Source of the DNA: Paraflavitalea soli
GTDB lineage: Bacteria; Bacteroidota; Bacteroidia; Chitinophagales; Chitinophagaceae
Direction of reading: 5' to 3'
DNA length: 64,000 nucleotides
Assembly (NCBI RefSeq): GCF_003555545.1
Contig: NZ_CP032157.1
Span: forward strand, 8,250,546 to 8,314,545
Below are positions 44,123-51,264 of this stretch, in pieces. The translations under genes and the position numbers were made by a program. The notes beneath the pieces are model-generated. The model worked only from the letters and a program-made list of their open reading frames with translations. It was not told the origin of the DNA and searched no databases. How positions within the stretch are numbered: the first letter of the stretch is position 1; each line of letters begins with the position of its first letter.

Positions 44123-44518
44123 ATGGCCAAATTCGATGCCAATTCCACCTTGAAACGTTTACAGAACCGCTACCGCCTGGTAGTGATGAATGATGATACT
44201 TACGAAGAGGTTGTTACGTTTAAGTTATCACGCCTGAGTGTCTATATTGTTCTAAGCACCATTTTCGTGTTATTGACCGGCCTTACCGTAGCCCTGATCG
44301 TGTTTACCCCTCTGCGGATGTATATTCCAGGTTATGGGGATGTAAATGCCACGCGGGAGCTGCGGGAACTGAAGATCCGGACCGATTCCCTGGAGACAGT
44401 CATGCACCAGCGGGGCCAATACCTGGATAATGTCAAGAATGTATTGCAGGGCAACCTCAGTGTAAAGCTCGATACTACCGCACTGGACATTCCCAAGCCG
44501 GAGACCATTGACGAATAG
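44123..44518 (+). CDS. Membrane protein resembling the N-terminus of Bacteroidota M23 peptidases, peptidase domain absent
   Basis: A 131-residue protein with a cytoplasmic start (MAKFDANSTLKRLQNRYRLV), one membrane helix (VYIVLSTIFVLLTGLTVALIVF), the motif TPLRMYIPGYGD and a periplasmic coiled-coil-like segment. The same start is usual in M23 metallopeptidases that stand beside bactofilin genes, but here the frame ends cleanly before any HxH or HxxxD zinc motif. ATG 44123 is preferred over 44072 because family similarity begins there. The bactofilin gene is 128 bases downstream, with a repeat arm in between. Confidence 0.72.
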   Translation: MAKFDANSTLKRLQNRYRLVVMNDDTYEEVVTFKLSRLSVYIVLSTIFVLLTGLTVALIVFTPLRMYIPGYGDVNATRELRELKIRTDSLETVMHQRGQYLDNVKNVLQGNLSVKLDTTALDIPKPETIDE

Positions 44519-44523
44519 GGGTT

Positions 44524-44553
44524 GGCTTTTAGGCATTAGCTGTTAGCCTTTTT
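44524..44553. repeat. Single arm, TTTTAGG family
   Basis: Heptamers GGCTTTT AGGCATT AGCTGTT AGCCTTT, six bases after the upstream stop codon. Same family as 30229-30304. Confidence 0.68.
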
Positions 44554-44646
44554 AGCACTATAGATATCGTGTAGCATACGAAATACGGCATTCCATACGT
44601 TTCGACTTATTGATTCATCATCCTAACTCATTTAAAACCAGTTCAT

Positions 44647-45093
44647 ATGTTCAACCAAAAGTCCAAATCCGAAACCTTTCAGGAAACGCCCACGCCCGGT
44701 GGCGCGAGTATTATTGCTTCCGGCACTACACTTAAAGGGGATATCAGCAGCAGCGGCGACATCCGTATTGACGGGGTACTGCAGGGCAATATCAACTGCA
44801 CCGCCAAGGTAGTTATTGGCTCCAATGGTGTGGTCAATGGCGATATTGCAGGCCAGCAGGCTGATATCATGGGCAAAGTGACTGGAACCATCAAGGTGAA
44901 GGAATTACTGCAACTGAAAGGCGGAAGCCAGGTAAATGGCAATCTTCATGCAGGTAAGCTGCAAATTGAGCCCACAGCCAATTTCAATGGTCAGTGTCAT
45001 ATGTCAGGAGCCGACAATACCCCCGTACAGACAGCTTCCTCCAATGGCCAGGCCGATAAACGTACCGAAAAAGCGGTATTGGCAGGCGCTTAA
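44647..45093 (+). CDS. Bactofilin (polymer-forming cytoskeletal protein)
   Basis: A 148-residue bactofilin. The central beta-helix (about 20-115) is built from repeated short strands with glycine/isoleucine turns: SIIASGTTLKGDISSSGDIRIDG, VLQGNINCTAKVVIG, VVNGDIAGQQADIMGKVTG. Both termini are disordered. Bactofilins polymerise at the membrane and place cell-wall or envelope proteins. Its upstream neighbour here is the M23-like membrane stub. Confidence 0.93.
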   Translation: MFNQKSKSETFQETPTPGGASIIASGTTLKGDISSSGDIRIDGVLQGNINCTAKVVIGSNGVVNGDIAGQQADIMGKVTGTIKVKELLQLKGGSQVNGNLHAGKLQIEPTANFNGQCHMSGADNTPVQTASSNGQADKRTEKAVLAGA

Positions 45094-45227
45094 ACATCGT
45101 ATCCGTTGTTTATTTTTATAAGATGTTGACTTCTAATTGGTTGACAAGGGTTTCTATTGCCTCTATACCTGCGGACCAGGTACCCGATGGGCCCTGGATA
45201 ATGCATATAGTGTTGGAGTCCATATTT

Positions 45228-45269
45228 TGTATTCTTCTGTCTTCTGTCTCCAGTATGCTGTATTCTTTT
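45228..45269. repeat. Single arm, GAATACA/TATTCTG family, upstream of a membrane protein gene
   Basis: Diverged words TGTATTC TTCTGTC TTCTGTC TCCAGTATGC TGTATTC. It ends eight bases before the TAAATTTG promoter element. Confidence 0.6.
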
Positions 45270-45276
45270 CTCTTCG

Positions 45277-45284
45277 TAAATTTG
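45277..45284 (+). promoter_or_regulatory. -7 promoter element TAAATTTG
   Basis: An exact TAnnTTTG match that ends five bases before the ATG at 45290, implying a leaderless or nearly leaderless transcript. No clear TTTG at -33. Confidence 0.5.
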
Positions 45285-45289
45285 CCTCC

Positions 45290-45694
45290 ATGGAGCTACA
45301 AACCGCATCGAGGAATTTTTTACCTATTACCGTTATCTTTCTCATTACCAATGCTTTTTTCATCTTCGGTCGTCCCTTGTTGGCCAAATGGGGTGTGGAC
45401 ACCGATGTATTGATCATTGGGAATCTTCTGCTGGTCCTGCTCACAGTCTTCTCCTTTTACCAACACAACCGGGCTTTGCGTAATAAGAACCTCCACGCTT
45501 TCCTGCGGTTGCTCAAAGGCAGTATGCTGATCAAAATGGGCGTATGCGGGGTGGCCGCCCTTATCTATATCCTGGTTGCCGGCAAAGGTGTAAACACCGG
45601 CGGTGTGCTGGGTTTTATGTTATTGTATTTTGTATATACCCTCACCGAAGCGGCTATTGTGATGAAACTTAGCAAGCAGAACAAGAATGCCTAA
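45290..45694 (+). CDS. Four-helix integral membrane protein of unknown function
   Basis: A 134-residue protein with four predicted membrane helices (about 11-28, 40-56, 78-97, 105-122) and a basic C-terminal tail (KLSKQNKNA). In size and topology it resembles AtpI-type proteins, but no ATP synthase gene is near, so I leave it unnamed. The frame extends to 45137 through a repeat, and the promoter-like element supports ATG 45290. It overlaps the next gene by eight bases. Confidence 0.72.
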   Translation: MELQTASRNFLPITVIFLITNAFFIFGRPLLAKWGVDTDVLIIGNLLLVLLTVFSFYQHNRALRNKNLHAFLRLLKGSMLIKMGVCGVAALIYILVAGKGVNTGGVLGFMLLYFVYTLTEAAIVMKLSKQNKNA

Positions 45695-46304
45695 ACAGGA
45701 AGCGCCATTGGATTACCTGCGCCGGTTTATCCCCGAAGCGGCGGTTTTGAAAGTACTGGACTACCTCCGGCAATACAACGTACACCTCACAATAACCCAG
45801 GAACGCAAGACCGTACTGGGGGATTACCGGCACGCCACCCAATACAAAGCACACCGCATCAGTGTCAATGGCAACCTCAATCCCTATGCCTTTCTCATCA
45901 CCCTGGTGCATGAACTGGCCCACCTGGTCACTTTTACCCAATACGCCAATCGTGTGCAGGCCCATGGTAAAGAATGGAAAACCCTGTATGCCTTATTGTT
46001 AGCTGAGTTTCTGAAAGAAGGCATTTTTCCGGCCGATATTCAGCAGGCCCTCCTGCAGTCCATGCACGATCTGCCGGCCAGTAGTTGTGCCGATGAAGGC
46101 CTGATGCGCGTACTGAAGCGATACGACCGCAACAATGGGATGGTGTTGATAGAAGATGTACCCGAAGGCCAGTTGTTTGATATAGGAGAGGGGAGGATCT
46201 TCAAAAAAGGAAAGAAACTACGCAAGCGTTATCAATGCCTGGAAGTGAAGACTGGTAAAATGTACCTGTTCAGTCCCATCTACGAAGTGAAACTGGCTTC
46301 ATGA
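45687..46304 (+). CDS. SprT-like zinc metalloprotein
   Basis: A 205-residue protein with the zinc motif HELAHLV (HExxH; about residues 72-78) preceded by NPYAFLITLV and followed by HGKEWKTLY, which supplies the third ligand. This is the SprT-like arrangement also found in the protease domain of SPRTN. The C-terminal part (about 130-205) has strands and basic patches (FKKGKKLRKRYQC). Whether it is an active protease on DNA-protein crosslinks is not known in bacteria. Start overlaps the upstream membrane-protein gene, which suggests translational coupling. Confidence 0.85.
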   Translation: MPKQEAPLDYLRRFIPEAAVLKVLDYLRQYNVHLTITQERKTVLGDYRHATQYKAHRISVNGNLNPYAFLITLVHELAHLVTFTQYANRVQAHGKEWKTLYALLLAEFLKEGIFPADIQQALLQSMHDLPASSCADEGLMRVLKRYDRNNGMVLIEDVPEGQLFDIGEGRIFKKGKKLRKRYQCLEVKTGKMYLFSPIYEVKLAS

Positions 46305-46342
46305 GCCGGCAATCGGCAGTCGACAATCGGCAATGATCCGTA
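46305..46342. repeat. Single arm, ATTGCCG family
   Basis: Inverse words GCCGGCA ATCGGCA GTCGACA ATCGGCA begin directly after the SprT-like stop codon. A GAGTTACTTT segment follows, and the same combination recurs after 46961. Confidence 0.72.
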
Positions 46343-46386
46343 GACTTTGGAGTTACTTTATTTTAATGGGATCGGCCTCCTGTATT

Positions 46387-46454
46387 CACTCGTAGCCTTG
46401 TCCCGACGGAGCGGTAGTGAGGTCGGGATCGCAGCTCACCGCTCGTAGCTTGCA
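46387..46454. repeat. AGCTCGT-family words around a GTCCCGAC...GTCGGGA hairpin
   Basis: CACTCGTAGCC, then TCCCGAC (46401-46407) paired with GTCGGGA (46422-46428), then GATCGCA GCTCACC GCTCGTA GCTTGCA. The element ends two bases before the GNAT stop codon. Confidence 0.65.
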
Positions 46455-46456
46455 TT

Positions 46457-46942
46457 TCACAGCTTCTTCAGCATCCAGATATCACATCCAAAATGACCCG
46501 TATTGCCCAGCGGCCCAGGAAGGTATTGAAAGCCAAACTTTTCATAAACACTGACCGCTTTCCGGAGTTCAGGCATCGTTTCCAGGTATACCTGCCTGTA
46601 TCCTGCTTCCCGTGCAAAGTCCAATGCTTTATCAATGAGTAGTTTTCCCAGGCCCAGGCCCCTTGCTGCAGGCAGGAGGTACATTTTTACCAGTTCACAA
46701 GTGCCTTCCGGTAAGCCATCAGATGGAAAAATACCTGCGCCACCCATGAGCTGGTCGTTCACGATGGCCACATAATAAATACTGCCGGGTGTTTGGAACA
46801 GCGTATGCAAAGCGTCGGTGGTGCTGTCGTAATAAACAGTGCCGGGGTGATTGGCGCCAAATTCGGTGAGGGTATTGCGAATGATGATGGCCAGGGCCGC
46901 GTTGTCGGCCGGTTCAATAGTCCTGATCTGTACGGGCTGCAT
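46457..46942 (-). CDS. GNAT-family N-acetyltransferase
   Basis: A 161-residue GNAT protein: QIRTIEPADNAALAIIIRNT at the N-terminus, GAGIFPSDGLPEGTCELVKM, the acetyl-CoA loop LLPAARGLGLGKLLI, and YLETMPELRKAVSVYEKFGF. The C-terminal LGNTGHFGCDIWMLKKL resembles the group of small amino-acid or polyamine-like acetyltransferases. Substrate unknown. A TATCTTCG element lies four bases before ATG 46942 on the minus strand, which supports this start over 46957. Confidence 0.85.
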   Translation of the reverse strand: MQPVQIRTIEPADNAALAIIIRNTLTEFGANHPGTVYYDSTTDALHTLFQTPGSIYYVAIVNDQLMGGAGIFPSDGLPEGTCELVKMYLLPAARGLGLGKLLIDKALDFAREAGYRQVYLETMPELRKAVSVYEKFGFQYLPGPLGNTGHFGCDIWMLKKL

Positions 46943-46946
46943 GCCG

Positions 46947-46954
46947 CGAAGATA
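46947..46954 (-). promoter_or_regulatory. -7-like element TATCTTCG for the GNAT gene
   Basis: One mismatch to TAnnTTTG, four bases before the start codon, preceded by TTTG immediately upstream. The identical octamer lies eight bases before the PNP start codon. Confidence 0.35.
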
Positions 46955-46960
46955 CAAACG

Positions 46961-47040
46961 GCAATCCTGAATTGGTAATCGGCAATGATTCGCAGGAGTT
47001 ACTTTTCGGGGTGAAACCAGCGTCCTGTATTAGCTCGCCG
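46961..47040. repeat. Composite word repeat, second copy flanking the GNAT gene
   Basis: GGCAATCC, GGTAATCGGCAATGATTCGCAG, GAGTTACTTT, TCCTGTATT and AGCTCGCCGCTTGT occur in the same order as in 46305-46395 on the other side of the GNAT gene. The two copies are direct repeats. Confidence 0.62.
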
Positions 47041-47049
47041 CTTGTATTC

Positions 47050-47133
47050 CTAGCTAATCAATGCCATAATACCGTAGAGGAGCACATAGCTAACGAAGAG
47101 GACACCAAAGAAGAGTTTGATAGGGTTTTTCAT
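47050..47133 (-). CDS. Possible 27-residue single-span membrane protein
   Basis: MKNPIKLFFGVLFVSYVLLY then GIMALIS and a TAG stop. It has a basic cytoplasmic start followed by one hydrophobic helix, a composition common to authentic small membrane proteins. It stands alone in the 340-base gap between the GNAT and DUF4468-like genes. Confidence 0.45.
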   Translation of the reverse strand: MKNPIKLFFGVLFVSYVLLYGIMALIS

Positions 47134-47299
47134 AAACGGCAAACGATTAACGGTTGAAAAATGAATGTATGTCCGTTCCTAACGAAAATTCTGTGCCAGG
47201 TATTTTGTGGAAGCCAATAAATACTTTTTTCAGCGATCATGGAAGTTATTGCTAATATATTCCTGAAAAATATCAATTGATTTTCTACCTTGTAGTACC

Positions 47300-47782
47300 A
47301 TGCGTTCATTGCTTTTTATACTGCTTATCATGAGTGTGGATGCCGAAGCCCAACTGCCCCGCAATACGCTGGACCAATACGAATATGCCCAGGAAATTAC
47401 CCTCAATGCCCCCGATTCATTACTAAAGCAAAGGGCCCGGAATTTTTTCCGGCAGCCTTTCATCATACACTGGGATTCCGTGGCATTTGTGGAAGCGGCG
47501 CATACCGGCAAGGGACATATTATGATGCGTATCAATCATTGGTTCTCCGGCTTCACTGTGCCCATCGCTTTGACACTGGAAATTGAGGTAAAGGATAATG
47601 GATACCGGTATTCCATTCGTCACCTCGAAGCCGATAAAAAGAACAGCATCTACCTGTTTCCCCTGGAGCAAAAGCCCGAAGCCGTCAACTCAGTAGTATA
47701 CGAACAGTTGCTGCAAAAGACCCAGCGTTATATCGGCTCCACCATCAGCATGCTCAAACGCTTCATGCAAGGCGATTTATGA
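47300..47782 (+). CDS. Exported DUF4468-like protein
   Basis: A 160-residue protein with a signal peptide (MRSLLFILLIMSVDAEA) and an alpha/beta domain resembling DUF4468: YAQEITLNAPDSLLKQRARNF, a run of strands with KGHIMMRINHWFSGFTVPIALTLEIEVKDNGYRYSIRHL, and a C-terminal helix. The function of the family is not known. The protein is probably periplasmic. The Bacteroidota repeat at 47794 begins soon after its stop. Confidence 0.68.
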   Translation: MRSLLFILLIMSVDAEAQLPRNTLDQYEYAQEITLNAPDSLLKQRARNFFRQPFIIHWDSVAFVEAAHTGKGHIMMRINHWFSGFTVPIALTLEIEVKDNGYRYSIRHLEADKKNSIYLFPLEQKPEAVNSVVYEQLLQKTQRYIGSTISMLKRFMQGDL

Positions 47783-47793
47783 TCCTTCTGGTG

Positions 47794-47907
47794 TGTCGAA
47801 CGAAGCGAAGCGGAGTGAGAAATCCCGCAAAGCGGGACAAGTACTGCTTGCGAGTCGGGCGGTCCTTTTGCTTCGACAGCAGATTTCTCCCTGCGGTCGA
47901 AATGACA
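47794..47907. repeat. Inverted repeat GTCGAACGAAGCG...TCGAAATGACA, second copy
   Basis: The left arm (47794-47825) and right arm (47881-47907) match the element at 28229-28307 almost base for base. The interior differs and holds a small hairpin, CCCGC AAA GCGGG. Confidence 0.8.
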
Positions 47908-47931
47908 ACAAAGGAAGATCAACAACAAAAA

Positions 47932-47956
47932 GGGCCGCTGAAATCTCAGCGACCCA
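47932..47956 (-). terminator. Terminator after sucC
   Basis: GGGCCGCTGA pairs with TCAGCGACCC (one mismatch) around a 4-base loop. A run of A upstream on the plus strand gives a U tract on the minus strand. Confidence 0.75.
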
Positions 47957-47986
47957 ATAATCTATAATTAATAATCAGTAATCAAA

Positions 47987-49198
47987 CTACGCGATCGCTT
48001 TACCCACCAGGGCAGCCGCTTCACTCAGCAGGATAGCACTCTGCACTTTCAGACCACTTTCTTCAATCAGCTTCTTGGCCTCATCAGCATTCGTACCCTG
48101 TAAACGTACAATGATCGGTACTTCAATATTGCCAATAGATTTGTAAGCGTCAATAACACCCTGCGCTACCCGGTCACAGCGTACAATACCACCGAAGATA
48201 TTGATGAGAATGGCTTTTACTTTGGGGTCCTTCAGGATGATGCGGAAGCCGGCTTCTACCGTAGTAGCATTGGCAGTACCGCCTACGTCCAGGAAGTTGG
48301 CAGGCTCACCACCGCTCAGCTTGATCATATCCATGGTAGCCATGGCCAGACCAGCGCCGTTTACCATACAACCTACGTTGCCGTCCAGCTTCACAAAGTT
48401 GAGGTTGTATTTACCAGCTTCTACTTCTGTAGGATCTTCTTCACTGATATCACGCATTGCTTCCAGGTCGGGATGACGCATGAGCGCGTTATCGTCCAGG
48501 TTCATCTTACAGTCCACAGCGATGATCTTTTCATCGGCCGTCTTGAACAAGGGGTTGATCTCCAGCATGCTGCAATCCAATCCCACATAAGCATTGTATA
48601 AATTGGTAACAAACTTTACGCAGTTCTTGAAGGCTTCCCCTTTCAGTTGAAGGTTGAAGGCAATCTTACGTGCCTGGAAACCCTGCAGGCCACCACCGGG
48701 GTGAACCCACTCTTTGAATATCTTTTCAGGCGTGTTGTGCGCTACTTCTTCAATGTCCATACCACCTTCTGTACTGTACATGATCACATTCTGGCCACGA
48801 CCGCGGTCGAGCAGGATGGATAAGTAAAATTCTTTGATGGGGTTGGGGCCGGGATAGTATACATCCTGGGCTACCAGTACTTTGCTCACCAGCTTACCGG
48901 CAGGACCGGTTTGAATGGTTTCCAGTACACCACCCAGTATATTGGAAGCGATCTGCTTGATCTCTTCTGCACTTTTACCTACAGCCACACCACGCTGCTC
49001 CGTACCGCGGATCTTTCCTTTACCGCGTCCGCCGGCATGGATCTGGGCTTTCACCACAGCGAAACTATTGCCATACTGTACTTTAAGATTCTTATAAGCT
49101 TCTTCGGCTGCATCAGCCCTGTCTACCGGGATACCTTCCTGTACCGGTACATTGTATTTCTTCAGTAACTCTTTAGCCTGGTATTCGTGGAGATTCAT
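47987..49198 (-). CDS. sucC: Succinyl-CoA ligase (ADP-forming) beta subunit
   Basis: A TCA-cycle enzyme subunit of 403 residues that binds nucleotide and couples succinyl-CoA cleavage to ATP or GTP formation. It starts MNLHEYQAKELLKKYNVPVQ, with the ATP-grasp motifs QIHAGGRGKGK, EFYLSILLDR, LEINPLF, DCKMNLDDNAL, VNGAGLAMATMD, FLDVGGTA and NIFGGIVRCD. The frame extends to 49354, but homology begins at ATG 49198. sucD is not adjacent, which is usual in many Bacteroidota. It diverges from the lipoprotein gene at 49360. Confidence 0.95.
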   Translation of the reverse strand: MNLHEYQAKELLKKYNVPVQEGIPVDRADAAEEAYKNLKVQYGNSFAVVKAQIHAGGRGKGKIRGTEQRGVAVGKSAEEIKQIASNILGGVLETIQTGPAGKLVSKVLVAQDVYYPGPNPIKEFYLSILLDRGRGQNVIMYSTEGGMDIEEVAHNTPEKIFKEWVHPGGGLQGFQARKIAFNLQLKGEAFKNCVKFVTNLYNAYVGLDCSMLEINPLFKTADEKIIAVDCKMNLDDNALMRHPDLEAMRDISEEDPTEVEAGKYNLNFVKLDGNVGCMVNGAGLAMATMDMIKLSGGEPANFLDVGGTANATTVEAGFRIILKDPKVKAILINIFGGIVRCDRVAQGVIDAYKSIGNIEVPIIVRLQGTNADEAKKLIEESGLKVQSAILLSEAAALVGKAIA

Positions 49199-49359
49199 GC
49201 AGGAATAATTTTGGGCGAATTTAAGGAGGAAAGCCCAGAAATTAGAATGAAGTATTTGGTTTAGCCAATTTACCCATTGAAACACAGGATTATATAATTC
49301 CCAGAGGCCGTCTGCCAACTCAGTTGCTGTGAATAAATTCTTCTCTACCTTCATTCTCT

Positions 49360-50190
49360 ATGTACAGATTACTCATTTTGATCATATTCCTCACTGCTTG
49401 CAGCTCTTCCCAGAAGATCGTCATTCCCGCCCGTCCGGCCGAGGCCATCAATGGGACCGATTTTTACAAGAAAGTGATCCCCCTTACCCGCGAAGAGCGC
49501 GAAAGCATCGTAGTAAAGGAAGTCTTATCAGGCAATATCCCGTCCTTCCTCAAATACTTTGTGCGCATTGCCACCGAAGCGACCGATTCCCTGGGCATCA
49601 TCCATAAAGCCGTTTATTATGTGTCTCCTGACTACCTGTCCGTGGGCAGCAATGCCGATTTTGCCCGCATTCCCCTCACCCCCGTGGCTGCCCAAAAGAT
49701 CGCAGATGGCCTGCACTGTTTTTTGCCTACCCGCAAAATGGTCAATGATATTTACCGGCAATCAGTAGTAAAACTGGAGCCTATTCCTTTGTACCAATAC
49801 CGCGACAGCGCCCTGATGTTCTGGCAGCACCACCTGATGATCGAAGGCCAGCGGAAGTTGCGCCGGGGCCTTATCGCCGGCATCAAAAAGGATGTGGTGA
49901 TATCCGGTAAAATATCCCGCGATCCCAAGCCCCACCGGGTAGCGATCTATGGCTGGCATACGCCTGAGGGCAAGCCCATTCAACCCCTGTATACCGGTCA
50001 TGTGGATTGGTATGTCGATTACAGCCATGGCATCCGGCTGGTTTACAGCAAGATCAAGGTTGATGGCCGGTGGATGGAGTATGAGGAGATTTTAAAGAAC
50101 CCACTACTGAAGGGGCTCTTGTGTGATGAAGAATACTGCGATTTCTATAAATATGAATGGGAAGAGGTCCGTAAGTCCGTAAGTCAGTAA
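49360..50190 (+). CDS. Lipoprotein of unknown function
   Basis: A 276-residue protein with a lipoprotein signal (MYRLLILIIFLTACSSSQK; lipobox LTAC). The body contains GTDFYKKVIPLTREERES, VYYVSPDYLSVGSNADFARIPL, CFLPTRKMVNDIYRQS, a dibasic stretch RKLRRGLIAGIKKDVVIS, and YTGHVDWYVDYSHGIRLV. I recognise it only as a conserved-looking Bacteroidota secreted protein. The last residues (VRKSVSQ) are encoded by an octamer word repeat, so the original C-terminus may have been replaced. Confidence 0.72.
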   Translation: MYRLLILIIFLTACSSSQKIVIPARPAEAINGTDFYKKVIPLTREERESIVVKEVLSGNIPSFLKYFVRIATEATDSLGIIHKAVYYVSPDYLSVGSNADFARIPLTPVAAQKIADGLHCFLPTRKMVNDIYRQSVVKLEPIPLYQYRDSALMFWQHHLMIEGQRKLRRGLIAGIKKDVVISGKISRDPKPHRVAIYGWHTPEGKPIQPLYTGHVDWYVDYSHGIRLVYSKIKVDGRWMEYEEILKNPLLKGLLCDEEYCDFYKYEWEEVRKSVSQ

Positions 50191-50263
50191 GTCCGTTAAA
50201 ACATCTTTCGGTCTTCCGGACTTCCGGACTTTTCTGTCTTTCGGACTTTTCCGTCTTTCCAAC
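50168..50263. repeat. Octamer-word repeat, AGTCCGTA family, overlapping a coding end
   Basis: The left part (50168-50200) reads AGTCCGTA AGTCAGTA AGTCCGTT and codes for the last residues of the upstream lipoprotein. The right part (50204-50263) holds the inverse words (TCTTCCGG ACTTCCGG ACTTTTCT). Same family as 12530-12622. Confidence 0.78.
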
Positions 50264-50271
50264 TATCTTCG
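50264..50271 (+). promoter_or_regulatory. -7-like element TATCTTCG for the PNP gene
   Basis: One mismatch to TAnnTTTG, eight bases before ATG 50280 and directly after the repeat. Confidence 0.4.
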
Positions 50272-50279
50272 CGCACATT

Positions 50280-51101
50280 ATGGCTGATATTATCCAACAG
50301 TTACAGGAAACCACCGCATTCATCCGGAACCTTTACCCTCATATACCCCAGGCTGGTATTGTACTGGGCAGTGGTCTTGGCAATTTTGCCCGCGAGATGA
50401 AAGTGGAGAAAGAGATTCCCTACAGCGACATACCCCATTTCCCCGTATCCACAGTAGAAGGCCATTCCGGCAAGCTGATATTTGGCGAGCTGTCTGGCAA
50501 GAAGGTAGTGGCAATGGCAGGTCGTTTTCACTTTTATGAAGGTTATACTCCCGGGCAGGTCACGTACCCCATCCGGGTGATGAAGTTCCTGGGCATACAG
50601 CACCTGCTGGTGTCTAACGCTGCCGGTGGAGTGAATCCGGGCTTTAGAGTAGGCGATCTGATGCTGATCACCGATCACATCAGCCTGGCCATTGTAAATC
50701 CACTGTTGGGTAAGAACCATAGTGAACTGGGTCCCCGCTTTCCCGATATGAGTGAGCCTTATAGCAAGGACTTGCAAAAGAAGGTCAAAGCTATTGCGGC
50801 TTCCCTGCAGGTAACTTTGCGGGAGGGTGTTTACTTCGGTGTTACTGGTCCTACTTTTGAGACAAGGGCCGAATACAAAATGATCCATGCATTGGGCGGT
50901 GATGCAGTAGGCATGAGTACCGTGCAGGAAGTGATCATTGCCATACATATGGGATTGCCGGTGGTAGCCATCAGCATCATTACCGACCTGGGTATTCGCG
51001 AAGAGGACAATGTGATCACACACCAGGAGGTATTGGAAGCCGCTGCCGCAGCAGAGCCCAAACTGTCGGCCATCTTTAAGCAACTAGTAGCTGAGTTATA
51101 A
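50280..51101 (+). CDS. Purine nucleoside phosphorylase (PNP/MTAP family, trimeric type)
   Basis: A 273-residue enzyme that splits purine nucleosides with phosphate into base and ribose-1-phosphate. Motifs: GIVLGSGLGNFA (phosphate site), VEGHSGKLIFG, RFHFYEGYTP, VSNAAGGVNPGF, GVTGPTFETRAEY (base-binding Glu) and VGMSTVQEVIIA. The later stretch is SIITDLGI, where human-type PNP has ITN. The Asp may shift base preference, but this is an alignment by eye. It stands alone between repeats. Confidence 0.93.
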   Translation: MADIIQQLQETTAFIRNLYPHIPQAGIVLGSGLGNFAREMKVEKEIPYSDIPHFPVSTVEGHSGKLIFGELSGKKVVAMAGRFHFYEGYTPGQVTYPIRVMKFLGIQHLLVSNAAGGVNPGFRVGDLMLITDHISLAIVNPLLGKNHSELGPRFPDMSEPYSKDLQKKVKAIAASLQVTLREGVYFGVTGPTFETRAEYKMIHALGGDAVGMSTVQEVIIAIHMGLPVVAISIITDLGIREEDNVITHQEVLEAAAAAEPKLSAIFKQLVAEL

Positions 51102-51135
51102 CGGAAAGTAAAGTGAAGGTGATTCGTATCAAAGG

Positions 51136-51186
51136 AGCGTCAGGAGCGGCTGTTCGCTCGCAGCTCGTAGCTCATAGCTCGCAGCT
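51136..51186. repeat. Heptamer-word repeat, AGCTCGT family
   Basis: GTTCGCTCGCA GCTCGTA GCTCATA GCTCGCA GCTG in the gap after the PNP gene. Its start GAGCGTCAGGAGCGGCTG is partly inverse to the words. Confidence 0.7.
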
Positions 51187-51264
51187 GTTTTCACAAGATT
51201 AACTTTTGTTTTACCGGTTCGCCGGTTTTAATCAGTAATTTGTTTCCCTAATTTTAAGGCACCA

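Noticed and set aside
46972-47157. Plus-strand 61-codon frame between the GNAT and DUF4468-like genes
   Set aside because: It runs through word-repeat sequence and antisense to the more protein-like 27-residue minus-strand ORF.
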